From contig OX621250.1 of NCBI GenBank assembly GCA_951640165.1, positions 13,975,501-14,039,500 on the forward strand: a stretch of 64,000 bases of DNA, given 5' to 3'. Position numbers and translations under genes: made by a program. The notes under the pieces are model-generated. The model saw only the letters and a program-made list of their open reading frames with translations, was not told the origin of the DNA and did not search any database. Position 1 is the first letter of the stretch. Every line of letters begins with the position of its first letter. This DNA is from Pseudoips prasinana. Its lineage: Eukaryota; Arthropoda; Insecta; Lepidoptera; Nolidae. Shown piece after piece: positions 11,611 through 23,350 of the stretch.

Positions 11611-11967
11611 ACAAAATAACACCTTACCCTTATTTTTTTTCTTTATGTGTACCTTAATGTAGTATTTATATAAAACTTTACAAAATATTCACAAATGATT
11701 CTCATTAATTTTATTAAATTTTTGTTTTGTTACTTTTCGTATTCAAATATCATCTAAATCTGATAAACGTGACGTGGTATATATCATATGAATGCTGTTT
11801 TCTATTACTTTTAAGACAATTAAAACAAATGTTAACCATTAAATAAAAAAACTTTTCAAAAAAAAATATTCGCAGGCCAGTGTAATCTGTTGATACGATT
11901 GTTACCAAATTTTACAGCACCCTCTGGAGTAACATGAAGTTTGATAATTTTATCATTATCACTTCAG

Positions 11968-12208
11968 GGGCTCTACCAGCTAACTCGCCGAACATCGATT
12001 TCTTAAATGGCGTTCAAATAAATAAAGGTTAAAAATGACTTAATCAATCGTTAAATCGGCTTCAACGTTGACAATCGATTCCGGACTATTTATGACATCA
12101 CATACGCTCATGGAAGCCGATTTAACGATTGATTAAGTCATTTTTAACCTTTATTTATTTGAACGCCATTTAAGAAATCGAAGTTCGGCGAGTTAGCCGG
12201 TAGAGCCC
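11968..12208. mobile_element. PIF/Harbinger-type MITE, copy 1
   Basis: 241 bp from GGGCTCTACC to GGTAGAGCCC, flanked by CAG on both sides (11965-11967 and 12209-12211). Arms of about 100 bp are near-perfect inverted repeats. The CWG duplication is characteristic of PIF/Harbinger. A 240-bp near-identical copy sits at 39952-40191. Confidence 0.85.
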
Positions 12209-12281
12209 CAGCTGATTATGTATTCCATAAGAGTAGCTGTAAAGCCGATACGTGCGACTTTTTTGCCGACTTGGTACTATA

Positions 12282-12533
12282 ATAATAATAATATCTCGGG
12301 ACAATGTCACACAGATCATCCTAGCCCCAAACTAAGCAAAGCTTGTACGATAGGTACCAGGCGACGATATACATACTTATTTAGATAGATAAATACTTCA
12401 ATACATAGAAAACATCCATGCCTCAGAAACAAATATTCATGCTCATCACACAAATATTTGCACTTACCGGGATTCGAACCCAGGACCACCAGCTTCGTAG
12501 GCAGGAGCACTAACAACTAGGCTACGGTGACCG
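12282..12533 (-). repeat. S2 SINE
   Basis: Near full length on minus: head GTCACCGTAGCCTAGTTG-like, box B GGTTCGAATCCCGG, and a tail of ATT repeats at the left end. Confidence 0.9.
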
Positions 12534-12549
12534 TCAAAATATACATACA

Positions 12550-12775
12550 TCATCAGCCGGATATCGTCCATAGAACATAGGCCGCCTCCAATGGTATCTA
12601 TAACGTTACCATTTGGAGGGGTTTGCTGTAGTCGCGATTGGCATGTAAGTTGACGACCGCAGTTAGGTGGTAGGTGGCGCTGCTGCCCTGGTGTATCTCT
12701 TAGTCGCCTTATACGACACCCACGGGATAGTATGGGGTAACACTGTTATTCTTTCTACGCCGGAAACCACGCAAC
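12550..12775 (-). repeat. LINE 3'-end-like repeat
   Basis: Starts with CATCATCAGCC and contains GGCGCTGCTGCCCTGGTG. Related fragments lie near 14035, 20440 and 39530. Probably the 3' end of an RTE-related LINE. Confidence 0.5.
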
Positions 12776-12799
12776 TAGTAAATATATAAGTAATTAAAC

Positions 12800-13010
12800 A
12801 TCATCATCATATCAGCCGAAAGACGTCCACTGCTGGACAAAGGCCTCCCCCAAAGATATCCACAACTGTCGGTCCTGCGCTATTCGCATCCAGCAGTTTC
12901 CAGCGACCCGCACAAGATCATCGGTCCATCTTGTAGGGGCCTGCCCACACAGCGTCTTCCGTTCGTGGTTGCCACTCCAGAACCTTTCTGCCCTAACGGC
13001 CGTCGATTCT
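12800..13010 (-). pseudogene. RTE LINE 3' fragment
   Basis: Matches the C-terminal codons and tail of the RTE at 26155-28717 (ACCGATGATCTTGTGCGGGT and AAAGGCCTCCCCC on +). Begins at the CATCATCAT tail. Confidence 0.75.
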
Positions 13011-13021
13011 ATATAAAATAA

Positions 13022-13435
13022 ATAATAATAAATAAAAAAGCTTTATTATTCCATATTTAGGTACAATTCAAATGTAATGTTAGTATTATTAGTAGTAGTT
13101 TGCCTTATTTATATTATTGTTTAGTTTTGTTAGTATTTAATATGGATCCCTTTCGGGTAAGAGCCTCCTCCAACTTACGCCATTTCTCTCTGTCCTGCGC
13201 AATAGTGAGCCAATTTTTTCCAGCTACTTCCTTAATGACATCTGTCCATCGTTTTTTGGGTCCACCTACGTTCCCTTCACTGCTGGTCCGAGCCATTTAG
13301 TTACTTCTATCGTCCATCTTTTGTCTTTGTAGCGTAAGATGTGGCCTTGCCCATTTCCATTTGAGACGTAGAGCGTGTTGAATAGCGTCTTTCAACTTTG
13401 TTCTTTTCTACGTCGATTCTATGAGCTATTAATTA
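13022..13435 (-). pseudogene. C-terminal fragment of a second RTE-like LINE
   Basis: Minus codons 13296-13114 give GGPKKRWTDVIKE and LTIAQDREKWRKLEEA, a pattern of RTE-family C-termini. Followed by an AT-rich 3' end with ATAATAATAAATA near 13022. Confidence 0.65.
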
Positions 13436-13664
13436 AACATAATAATAAATAATAGCGCAGTAATGGACTCGTGACATCGACCTTGTGTATTCTGTGTCAC
13501 TAGTTCAATTCCCATTGGCGTCGGCACACTAACCTTATATAATAATATTGACTTTACATAAGTTTATTACATATATAGTATATGGAGGTAACAGTGGCGA
13601 AGATAGAAAAGTATTTATAGTAAAACTAACTGCATCTCGCGGTGATACCCGCGACTTACTTTAA

Positions 13665-13892
13665 CGGTCCGTAAGTCATTGGCGTTGTTACGCATTTAGG
13701 CTCGCGACCAGTCCATAGATGGGTAACCGGCAAAGTGGTAAAAAGCTGAGCGTCTCTGTGCTTCGGTGGGCACGTTAAGCGGTCGGTCCAGGTTGTGGCC
13801 GTCAGGCAACCGTCGTTAAGTCATGTCAGAGGCCTGCTGGGCGGCTTGAACAACTCTGACACCAGGGTAACCACGATAAATACGATAAGTAA
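13665..13892 (-). repeat. S3 repeat
   Basis: On minus it reads TTACCCTGGTGTCAGAGTTG, then CAAGCCGCCCAGCAGG, and ends with GGTCGCGAGCC. Copies: 14826, 32592, 49706, 59497. Confidence 0.85.
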
Positions 13893-14034
13893 GTAACAAA
13901 TTATTGTAACCGATGTCCATAACAAATTTCAATCAAATCCGAATCCGAAAATCCAAACAATTTAACGTGCAATCTTGTAGTTAAGTAAAAATCATACACG
14001 TGAATAAGTGAAAAATACAGAAACGGTCTTGTTT

Positions 14035-14175
14035 TTTTTTTTGGACCCTGGACATATCTGGATATGCCATAATCACCACGCTTGGCAGACGGGTTGGCGA
14101 TCGCAGTATGATGGTCATAGTACACAGAGAGACGCTGCTGCCCGTTCTCTGGGTAGCTGTATTAGCTAAACATGT
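14035..14175 (-). repeat. LINE 3'-end-like fragment
   Basis: Shares CACGCTTGGCAGACGGGTTG and AGAGACGCTGCTGCCC with 39530-39740 and 20440-20580. Confidence 0.5.
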
Positions 14176-14825
14176 ACTAAGAATTTGCACGCGCTTGTCT
14201 AAAAGTCTACATCAATAAAAACCGTTTATTTCTATAGCTGATACAACAACAAATAGTAAAAATTAAATGGCCATTCTACAAGAAACGTAGTTTTTGGTTC
14301 GAGGACTGTCACACTTGTAGGGAACTCTTCCTGTGAAAGTCCGGCTCACACTTGGTCGTAAAATTTTCATTTGATGGTGATCTAATAGCTGTAGTGTATT
14401 AGGAGCAGGAAAAGTAACTACCTAAAACTGTATATGTGTACCTCTTAATAGTCGGCGCGTTAGCTGTAAAGTGCCGAAAGTGATTAAAGCGAACGTTGAT
14501 GAATATCCCTCATAAATATACAACAGTATTCCAATTTACAAACAAAGCAACAAGTGTCTTAGTTGCCATGATGTAACAATAACACCCATGTTAAGAATAG
14601 ACTCGTTAGGATTGCGCAGTTTTTCCACACGAGTCCATATGGCATGGTGACATTTGCATCGTCTTATTGATAGATATATAAATACCTACATACATAGACT
14701 GGACGCCTACAAGTCGTTGGTGACGTCACCAATAATATGAGATACAGCGATACTACTTCTACCTTCATCCGATTTTTATACAGAATGTTTTAAAAATAGA
14801 TCCACAAAAATTTTCAAGGGATTTA

Positions 14826-15415
14826 CTTACTTACTTTTAGTATGGGCATTGTTACCCTAGTGTCAGAGATGTTTAAGCCACCCATTAGGCTGCTGACATG
14901 GCTTAAAGACTGTTGCCTAAAGGCTATGACCGGGACGGGTGTCCTATGTTGTTTCGAACGCTGCTGTTGCAACACACGCTGTTGCAAGTTTTTTTCCACT
15001 GCCTCACAGGTTCGAAAGCTCACGGACTCGAATGAAATAGTCGCGAAAAACGCTGTTTCGAAGACCATTTTCACTGCCTCATACGCTCTAATGCTTGTGA
15101 TTTCGAATTATTTAGTCATAAGTGCACAGAAAAATATTCAAGCAGTAATTAAATAAAAAATTATTATTATATATTATATATTATATTCGGTGTCAATCAA
15201 CATTTCATATTATTATTAACAAATTGTATATATGTGTCCACATCGGCGTTCGAAATAACGTAGGACACCCGACCGGGGCTGATAACTTAACGTGTCCACC
15301 AAAGCAGACGATCAGAAATTAAACTACTTTGGCGGTCACTCATCTATGACTGCTCGCGAGCCTAGTTGCTTAAACTGGCCAATCACGAGCATTTGACTAT
15401 GAGCGCTTTTAATTT
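14826..15415 (+). repeat. S3 repeat split by a MITE, with a second S3 start at 15428
   Basis: The left half (14826-14936) stops in GACCGGGAC. The right half resumes at 15271 with GACCGGGGC and continues through TCAGAAATTAAAC. A truncated second S3 copy begins near 15428. Confidence 0.85.
14937..15270. mobile_element. MULE-like MITE with 9-bp target duplication
   Basis: TIRs of about 26 bp (GGGTGTCCTA at the left, TAGGACACCC at the right, including TTTCGAACGC) bound a 334-bp insert. Flanks GACCGGGAC and GACCGGGGC form a 9-bp duplication with one mismatch; the second copy sits exactly where S3 continues. A 9-bp duplication suggests Mutator-like. Non-coding. Confidence 0.8.
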
Positions 15416-15480
15416 AGTTAATTTGTCGTATGGGCAGTGGTTATCCTAGTATCAGCGTTGTTAAGCCGCCCAGTACGAGA

Positions 15481-16277
15481 TGTACGATTACGAAGCAAGG
15501 AGACGTCATAAATTAAAAGACCGCGTGTCCTACTCTGACAAATTTTATTAAGCGTTACGTGTCACATAGAATATTGGAGTTAAGTCAAACATTATTTATG
15601 AATGCTGGACTGTCCACCGCTATTAAGTTTTTAGTATCGATAATTACTTATTCCGGGTCTCGAATAGTTACTAGGTTTCTACTAGTTTAGCAAATGACAA
15701 TGTCCTAGATGTACCAAGATATTCATTTATAGTGTTTAATTTTAATTGCATACATAAATATGAAGTCTCTACTTATATTCGTGCGTTGTCAATGTCAATT
15801 TTATCCAAATGACTTTAGGCCTAAAGAAAAAAAGAAAAACTGCTAAGTACTAAAAAAAACACGCGGGTGTATCAATAGTGTTGTTGGATCTCACAATATA
15901 CACAAGCCGTGAACGAACTCTTAGTTTGTTTTGGCCTCGAGAGTACACCCACTTTGAATAGCCATTGGTAAAAGATCTTTTCAATTTAAACTACAGTTAC
16001 TTTATCGTGAATGTTACTAGTTTTTAGAGACGGAACTCATATCGGTGTTGAATTTATTCTTAAATCTGATTGGTAAATTACTTCCTGTAGTTCGCACTAC
16101 ATGACTATGAATATGGTTACATCCGTAATAACGGTTTTAATCATGGAATATTCTCAGCCGGTTTTAAGAACGATGGATTTGGAAGTGATACTTCATCCCT
16201 TCAGCTATTCAGATAGTCTTGTACTAAGTATCTAGTTTGTTTTTTTTTTATTTCGTGTACATAAAAGGCCGCTTTTT
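15481..16277. other. Intergenic, nothing recognised
   Basis: AT-rich without a convincing ORF or repeat boundary. Confidence 0.5.
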
Positions 16278-16410
16278 GTTCCGGGTTCGTTTCCCGCACA
16301 CGGCAACTATTTGTGTGCCCCATAAGTACTTGTTCTGAATCTGAGTGTGCTTCCTGACCGTCAGTTAAAGATTTGCAAAGTACCCTGCGACATATATAGG
16401 GATTAATTTA
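16278..16410 (+). repeat. S4 SINE fragment
   Basis: Has GGGTTCGTTTCCCGC, CAACTATTTGTGTG and the tail AAAGTACCCTGCGA. Confidence 0.7.
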
Positions 16411-16526
16411 CTTATTGCGGGGGTCGTCATTTTAACTTTTAAAAGCGCTTGGTGAATGGTTAAATAGCAGTTTTTAAAGTAATAGTCAAAATGTTTATTT
16501 GAGGTATTTAGTACCAATTGTCAATA

Positions 16527-16833
16527 TCTATACATATAATAAAATCGTAGGTCAAAACTGTACATTAAATTTTTTTTAAAGGATATTTGGGGCTACAATC
16601 GATATCGAAGCCAAACATATAGTTTTTAGAATTTTTGTCTGTTTGTCTGTATGTATGTCCGGGCTAAATTCAAAAAGTACCTACTGTATAGATTTACTTC
16701 AAAATTTGCATGAATATTACCATGAGGTCGGGTCAACATATAGGGTACATATTATCACGCTTTCACCTACGGGGGAGGAGCTGTGTTAATTCATAAACTT
16801 TAACGCGGGTAAAACCGCGGAGCACAGCGGTAG
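16527..16833 (+). mobile_element. Helitron-like element (H, long form)
   Basis: Starts TCTATACATATAATAAAATC after an A. The 3' hairpin is CGCGGGTAAAACCGCG, and the CTAG end has decayed to GTAG. Compare 25075, 43951 and 56343. Confidence 0.75.
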
Positions 16834-17439
16834 TTTATAATATTTCTAGATCTTGTTTGAATGGTTCAGTATGTATTAAATTAAGAGTTTAATATTATTA
16901 TTACGACGCTCTTGTGTGTATAATGACGGTCGCGTTTGAATGCTTATTTATCTAATTATTTCATTATAGATTGTCCCTACACGGAGGAGGACTGTTCCGA
17001 TACCTAAGTGGACTGAGGTAGGTCAACTTAAATTGGTTGTGTGAAGCTACCTACTTCAGAACAAGCAAGGAGTGGCTCGGTGCGTGACTCCGCGCCGTGT
17101 CTCTTTTGAACTATCTACATTCATAATTAGTAATTAGGAAGAACAACAGAATGGCTACGAGGTGAAGGACACAGATTTAACTACTTGTTTAATAGTCTCT
17201 CTTGTCGTTAATTATATAAAGAAATGCGTCGCTAGCTTTGACGTTTATTAATGTTCAGGCTGGGCTTAGTTTATGCGCGTGTAATTATGACTGCAAGTGT
17301 ATATATATATAGGTAAGTTTTCCGTTACTGTGCAATGTTGTTCGGTTTGGACACGTTTTAGCTATCTGTCATTATATTTCTAATAATTTGGTGCTGGTGT
17401 TGGTGGCTTTTAGGTTAGGCGGTAGTTAGTTTAGATTAC

Positions 17440-17680
17440 ATGTGTGGCAAAGCGGTTAAGTCACCGGGCCAATTCGGGTCCTGCGTTCGATTCCCTCACA
17501 TGACAATTATTTGTGTGATCATTAAGTAGTTGTTCTGTGACCCAGCCACAGAACAATTACTTATGGATCACACATTGGTAATTGTGTTGTGTGTACCTTT
17601 AAGTAGATCTTCTCAATCTGAGTGTAGTTTATGGCCGTTAATTATATGTTTGTACAGTATCCCGTGACACAGGGATTTAT
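17440..17680 (+). repeat. S4 SINE carrying an internal snap-back palindrome
   Basis: The S4 head (box B GCGTTCGATTCCC) is followed by a palindrome: 17503-17539 pairs with 17547-17585 around a 7-nt loop (ACCCAGC), with a few mismatches and a 2-nt indel. The S4 body then resumes to TACAGTATCCCGTGA. Confidence 0.8.
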
Positions 17681-18254
17681 ATTCCTAGTATTTCCCAAAA
17701 TTACTTGTGTCACGAAGAAATATCAACTACGCAGAAGATACATACAGATTTTGTTGGTTATAAGAGTCTGTTGTCCGCATTCAGTTAAACAAAGTAATTT
17801 ATATCAATGGTCGTCCGTACTTTTGTGTGATAGCGGGTGGTAAGTTGTACCTAGGTATATATTTTATGAATTGAAACCTGTTACAACTGTAACCTATAAT
17901 AATTGCAATCTATTACAATGTAACTTATAACAATTGTAACCTTTTATAACTGTTTATTTTAACTCCCAGGGGTAGATTGTTATTGGCATTATAACAAAGT
18001 CTTATAGAATTTAAATTAAGTATATAAGAAAGTTTAGGGGCATATAAGAAACGTGATCTTTTTATGTTCCTTCTTGACTTACAATCGTGTACGTGGTATG
18101 GAGCGAATCTGACTCGCAACCAGTTGGTTTTGTTTTTAACGTTTATCTTAATCTAAAGACAATTATCATCTAGCAGTTTGAATGGTCATCACTAAAATAA
18201 ATTGAAATCCGACGCAACCGGAGTGAGATTTGGCGCATGACTGATGAATTTCTA

Positions 18255-18419
18255 TCTACTATATAAAAATAAGTCGGGGTTTCCTTCCTGACGCTATAAC
18301 TCCAGAACGCACGAACCGATTTCCACGGTTTTGCATTCGTTGGAAAGGTCTCGGGCTCCGTGAGGTTTATAGCAAAGAACCGCGGGTTTAACGCGAGTAA
18401 CACCGCGGGGCACAGCTAG
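18255..18419 (+). mobile_element. Helitron-like element (H, short form)
   Basis: 165 bp from A|TCTACTATATAAAA to a hairpin (AACACCGCGGGGCACAG) and CTAG|T. Both ends have the A/T host junction expected of Helitrons. Confidence 0.75.
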
Positions 18420-18424
18420 TTTTT

Positions 18425-18560
18425 TTATAAAATATGTTGGCAAACGAACAAGTCACCTGATGGTAAGTGATCACCGCCGCCCTCCCCTAGCAACACCCGA
18501 GGAGCCACAACTGTGTTGCGGGCCTTTAAGAAAAGAAGAAAATTTCTATTTTTTCTATAG
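18425..18560 (+). repeat. G repeat
   Basis: Contains TCACCTGATGGTAAGTGATC, as at 45195, 46832 and 51537. Origin uncertain, possibly a LINE 3' end. Confidence 0.65.
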
Positions 18561-18854
18561 CTACTAAGGGCCTCATTATCTGCCTTTTTTGCACACAACC
18601 CATTGACTAACGAGGCAGTCAGTAATAATTTATGTAATAGGTAGGTACTCGCGGTGCGCTGTGCATCGGAGCGTTCATTTTGTATACCGTGATGGAGACC
18701 GTGGTGGTAACAAGATCGTAAGCAGCCTATCGTCCCCAGGGTTCTTTCTAAGTGCACTAACGATCGTTTCACCAGCTCTACTCGTCTTAACTATTGAATC
18801 GATTTTTTCCAGACATAGGCCCTAGTTAGATTTTTTCTCACACACATTTGTGTA

Positions 18855-18975
18855 TGTTGTGATTGGTAAATGCTTGCTTTTCACGCCGGAGGTTGTAGTT
18901 TCGATTCCCAAGCAGAACAGATATTTGTGTGCATGAACATGTCTGTTTGTCATGATCAGATGGACGTGTGTTAAT
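18855..18975 (+). repeat. S1 SINE with internal deletion
   Basis: S1 head and box B, then GTCTGTTTGTCATGATCAGAT, which joins the middle directly to the 3' part. Confidence 0.8.
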
Positions 18976-18979
18976 AATT

Positions 18980-20439
18980 AATTCATTGTGTAGGTTTAAA
19001 TGTGTGCATAACACATTTTTCTTTTTGCACTACAATCGACAATAATTAAAAATGTAACCAATAGAAAAGTCATGCAATATATTTCTACAACTTTTAACAT
19101 GATTAGATTTTTAAAAACCTAAAGGATTAAAGGCTACATTACCTACCTATAGAACAGCCTACATGTTGGCAAATTGTAGCCTAATTCATAAATTTTAAAA
19201 AATCAATAAAATCGTGCAAAATTGCATAAATTTTCTATGGTGCAAATTCATATTTAATTTTGCCCATTGTAGTACAAACAAAAAAGTGTTCTGCGCACAT
19301 TGAATGCCCTTAATAGAGTTTGATAATAATGATACAGACTTAACTTCGTCTACCGCGACCAAGTCCAACGGCCGCGGCGACTAGCGATTTAAAGAAAATA
19401 CTATAGAGTAGGAGAGCACGCAAATACTGATGTACACTCTATTCTTTCCTTCTCATAATTCAATGGCCATCTGACACGACTGGGGAGAGCTCAGGCCGGA
19501 CCAATAATCCTCGTTCAGGCCACATTTTCTCTAAGTTTCATCACAATCGTATCAGCCGGTTTAGTCGTAAATAGCTAACAGACAGGTTGAATTAATTCGT
19601 GTATCTATTTCGCGTATTTATACATAAGTGGTATGATTGACAGTACAACAACTGGATTGGCGATTGCCTCTTGACAATCAGAGGCAAATACGCGTTTTTG
19701 AAGAATAGCGAAAAGCTGAGCTGGAATCAAAATGCGATGAGCTGGGAGCCCGACAACAAGCGTCTATTCTATACTATTTTGTTGATGGGAAACTGCCGTA
19801 CGCTCAGTGCGCATGGCAGTTTACTAAGAAAATCTACTATGGCAGCCATCTTTTGTCGCACATATGCCTGACCAACTAAGAGTCGAAATGGTCACCATGA
19901 CCGAAAATCGATCGAACCAATCACATAAATAATAATCAACTGTCGCATATATGACAGATCCCCACTTGTGAACAGATCAACTGACACGAAAGCTCATAAA
20001 TATTGCAATTCACGGACACATAAAACACCTCGCACAAGGCTAAGCTCGGTAACCACACGATTTCCAGAACAATATTTTTAAAGCCGGTAGCTACTGGTGA
20101 AAAAAATAAAGCGAACGCTAACGGGATGAATTTCCACTCAAAAGCGGAATAATTCAAACTTAAAAAAAATGAACACTAAAAAAAGTAAAGCACTCGTGTC
20201 CCTGATAAAATTCACAACTAGACTCAGAAAATCCATATATGGGTTCTTTGTGGTGATTGAATCCGAAACACTAGAAGCCGAAGCATTAGAGAGGTTAACT
20301 TAACCACCGAGTCAAAGTCTGGCTAACTGCGATGAACATCTCCACCTCTTCTCTTCTCTTCTCATCTCACCATCCTGTGGGGGGTTAAGACGTCATCCCG
20401 AGAGAATATCTACCAAGGAACGGATAGCAACGTCTCTCT
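18980..20439. other. Intergenic, no gene recognised
   Basis: No reading frame with recognisable content and no repeat with clean ends. Confidence 0.5.
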
Positions 20440-20580
20440 GCATATTATGACCATCATACTGCGATCGTCAACCCGCCTGGCAAGCGTGGCGATTTTTCGA
20501 TTCCTCCATGGATATCTTTAAGTAAAACCTTTCTCTAGCAGTGGACTTCATTAAGCTGACATGATGATGAAAGTCTAAAA
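20440..20580 (-). repeat. LINE 3'-end-like fragment
   Basis: Shares GCGATCGTCAACCCGCCTGG and AGCAGTGGACTTC with the 14035 and 39530 fragments. Confidence 0.45.
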
Positions 20581-21182
20581 TGCACCAGGAACAATATATG
20601 CGCGTTCATTTTGAGAATAACGCACCTCATTTGTTTGTAGCATCGCAATGTTCGATCAACAAATCTCTGATGTGATGTCGAAATAACCACGCAGTCGATA
20701 AAGTGTCGTCCTAAATCTCAAGGCTTCGCCATACGACAAATTGTATGGTACATCAACTGAACAATACGTATTTTACTTATGTTTCATTCAAGGTTGATTT
20801 TAAATGATTTCCTAACGTGGAAAATATGGGCATATGTTTATACCAACGTCATACATATTGAGGTCAATCAAATTGAGAATTGTGGTTTAAACATTTCGCA
20901 TATAGAGATGTACTTTGCAGCTAGGGTGACGAAATTAAAAAGGAAAATACAGCCAGTCTATCAGTTTACCATAGTGGTGGCTTGGTATATATTTTTAGAC
21001 CTGCTGTAGTACTACGTGACCTGACCACTTCAATTTCATCTCTTGCGAGTAACTCATATCACATTATATTGGTTTGATAATACAAAAAAAAATATTCAGT
21101 TTATTCTAGCCGTCAGTAAGTATGTGGTTCTCTATCTGTGAAATTTGAGAAAAGCCGGACACTTAATTTTTTCGTCCTAGTA

Positions 21183-21672
21183 CAGACTCCAGCACATCCA
21201 GCTACCCCAATCTGTCAAATTTATTTGATAGATTTTTAACTTTATCACAAAAAGGAATTTCTGACATAAGACCATGATATTTATTCAACTAATAATAGTA
21301 TTGCACTCAATTTTAGAAATAAGTATTGACATTTTAGATTGTGTAGTGGTGATTGACTTATTGACATTTTTGAACTTAATTTAACTATAGACTGTATTGT
21401 GTATTATAATTGTTATATTTCTGTGTTTCTATTTGATTGTGTTGATTAGTGAATTATATAATAAAAAAATATTATTCAATAAATTTGCATACCGAAGTAT
21501 CGGTGAAACATGCTGTACCCATTGTAAAATGTATTTTGTACCATCTCTGTAACCATGTCTCGAGCAAATAAACTATTCTATTCTATTCTATTCTATTCTA
21601 AAAAAAAGCACAAGGTTCACTTTCAATTGGGGAAATTTAACAGTTTGGGGTAGCTTGATATGCTGGCGTCTG
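21183..21672. mobile_element. M1 MITE interrupted by a LINE 3' end
   Basis: M1 termini (CAGACTCCAGCACATC ... GGCGTCTG, flanked by TA) are intact, but the usual 135 bp is expanded to 490 bp. Roughly 21255-21600 is a foreign AT-rich segment ending in CAAATAAACTATTCTATTC, a pentamer (TTCTA)n LINE-type tail. A-rich sequence on both sides suggests a short target duplication. Confidence 0.8.
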
Positions 21673-22959
21673 TACAAGCCGTCACTTTTCAAATTTTAAT
21701 GTAAAACTAGTTTGTTCGTTGGTACCCTCACTTATGCTAGCCATATAAAATAAATCCTAATAAAAATGGTGATTTATTTTTAATTCCAATATTTGTTTAT
21801 AGATTTTAGATTTTTTTAGGTTACTAACTTTTTATTAGGTTAGGGTAAAAAAAAAACAAAAAAGCCGGACAAATTTGCAAAAAAGCCTAACTGTGTCCAG
21901 TTTTATCCGGACGCCTGGCAATGCTATTCGTAACAATCTTTCCAGCTATGTTCATAATAATATATTTATTTAATTGCCAATATCGGTAACATAAAATTGA
22001 TGTCCAAAATGATTGACCATTTTAGATCAATTATTAGTATCATTGTGTAACAATAATTGTGTGGCAGACAGAACTTCAATGACGTGGGCCAATCTCAACG
22101 GAGACTAGCCTACTATGCAGGACATATTATTGTGCATATAGTTCGCAAACGTAGACTCTCTATTCCCTTCAATTCAAATTCAATGGGACAACTTTCCGAC
22201 ACGACCGGGTATCATCATGCAGCACCGTGTTATATGCTCTCCAAGGCAAGGTCATCTATAATCGCTAACTTCTATACTTCGCCCTCCGACGCGGCGTTTT
22301 TCTTACCAAGTATCCTATCAACACTTTTTGGCCCGATTGGGAATTGAACGTAGGTCTTCATTAACTACGGATGGACACGTTACCGCTATACTTAAAGGGT
22401 TATTTTTTATTGAAATTTACATCATTGTCATAAGTGCATCAGCTCATCGGCATACTTAAATTGGAAGCGAAGAATATTTTCGCGAATCTCATGAATAGAT
22501 TGAGTTCGAAAACTAGCCAAACTATTCACTTTAAAACCCAATTCTACATTAGTATTTGCTTGAAAGGTAAATATTTCCAATTAAAGTAACGTGTATCTTA
22601 AACTGAATTGGCATAACATACTATTAAAACATCTGACTACGAAAAAAAAAATGGGGTAAAGGTAAAGAGGCGGCAATCTGTCTCCATATCGCGGCGGACT
22701 TTACAAACATAATTTACAGAGCTAAACCACAATTAGACTTAGTACAGATAATAATTATATATATTTTTTTGTGTGATGGGATCGTACTCTAAACACTGCG
22801 CCGTAAATTTCCCCATGATAACACTAGTTGGGAATTAATTTAACTTAAGTGTTATTTTTAACTTTCTGATTACCTCACGGCGGCCCAAACTAACAGCCAG
22901 ATGTTACCTAAACCTGTCAACGGATATCACTATTTAAGTAAGGAAGCATTTAAGAAATG
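21673..22959. other. Intergenic region upstream of the integrin gene
   Basis: No gene recognised. The reading frame 22057-22347 has no familiar motif. A weak S4-like tail may lie near 22680-22720. Confidence 0.5.
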
Positions 22960-23280
22960 GACATGTGGAGAAATCATTCCCATAGAAGGTATAGAATGTA
23001 TTAGCAGCCGCTAATGCGGCTCTAATACCTCTTAAATGTTATCGGGCTGCAACAAATGTACGTCGGTGTAGTAAGTATTCGGCGAGTCGGGCTACCAACG
23101 CGCGGTAGACACACGGCAGATGTCGAAGAGTGGAGACGCGAGCGAGCGCGGGCCCTCGGCCTCGCCCGCCTTATCGCTATCGCCTTATCAGCCCTTATCA
23201 ATTACTCATCGCGAAACCGATCGCGTACCATTCGATACGTGCGAACTGTTCGATCCTGATGTGATTTACTTCTAGTGATA
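22960..23280 (+). promoter_or_regulatory. Integrin beta promoter/5'UTR with three GATA cores
   Basis: GC- and CpG-rich against an AT-rich background. CTTATC (GATAAG on minus) occurs at 23170-23175, 23184-23189 and 23194-23199, three sites in 30 bp and 82-111 bp upstream of the ATG. The last two extend to TGATAAGG. GATA factors drive midgut and haemocyte genes in insects. No TATA box seen. An upstream ATG at 23056 opens a 67-codon frame that would be a uORF if transcribed. The transcription start cannot be placed. Confidence 0.5.
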
Positions 23281-23350
23281 ATGTACGGGATTTCGGTGTT
23301 ATTATTGTTTATGTGTTTGTTCGTGTGTCTCGAGCGAGGAAACTGTCAAG
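23281..23350 (+). CDS. Integrin beta exon 1: signal peptide
   Basis: ATG to GTCAAG|GTGCGTAG. It encodes [20 protein letters not shown] then NCQ, a hydrophobic core of about 14 residues typical of a secretion signal. It leaves phase 1, which completes as Val with exon 2. Five decayed copies follow in intron 1. Confidence 0.85.

Noticed and set aside
14842..15156. 104-codon plus ORF with Cys runs
   Set aside because: It starts in S3 and continues into the inserted MITE, so it cannot be an ancestral gene.
22057..22347. 96-codon plus ORF
   Set aside because: No familiar motif, no neighbouring exon signals.
23056..23259. 67-codon plus ORF just upstream of integrin exon 1
   Set aside because: Composition is that of the GC-rich promoter/5'UTR and the product is Arg-rich with no domain. 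At most a uORF.
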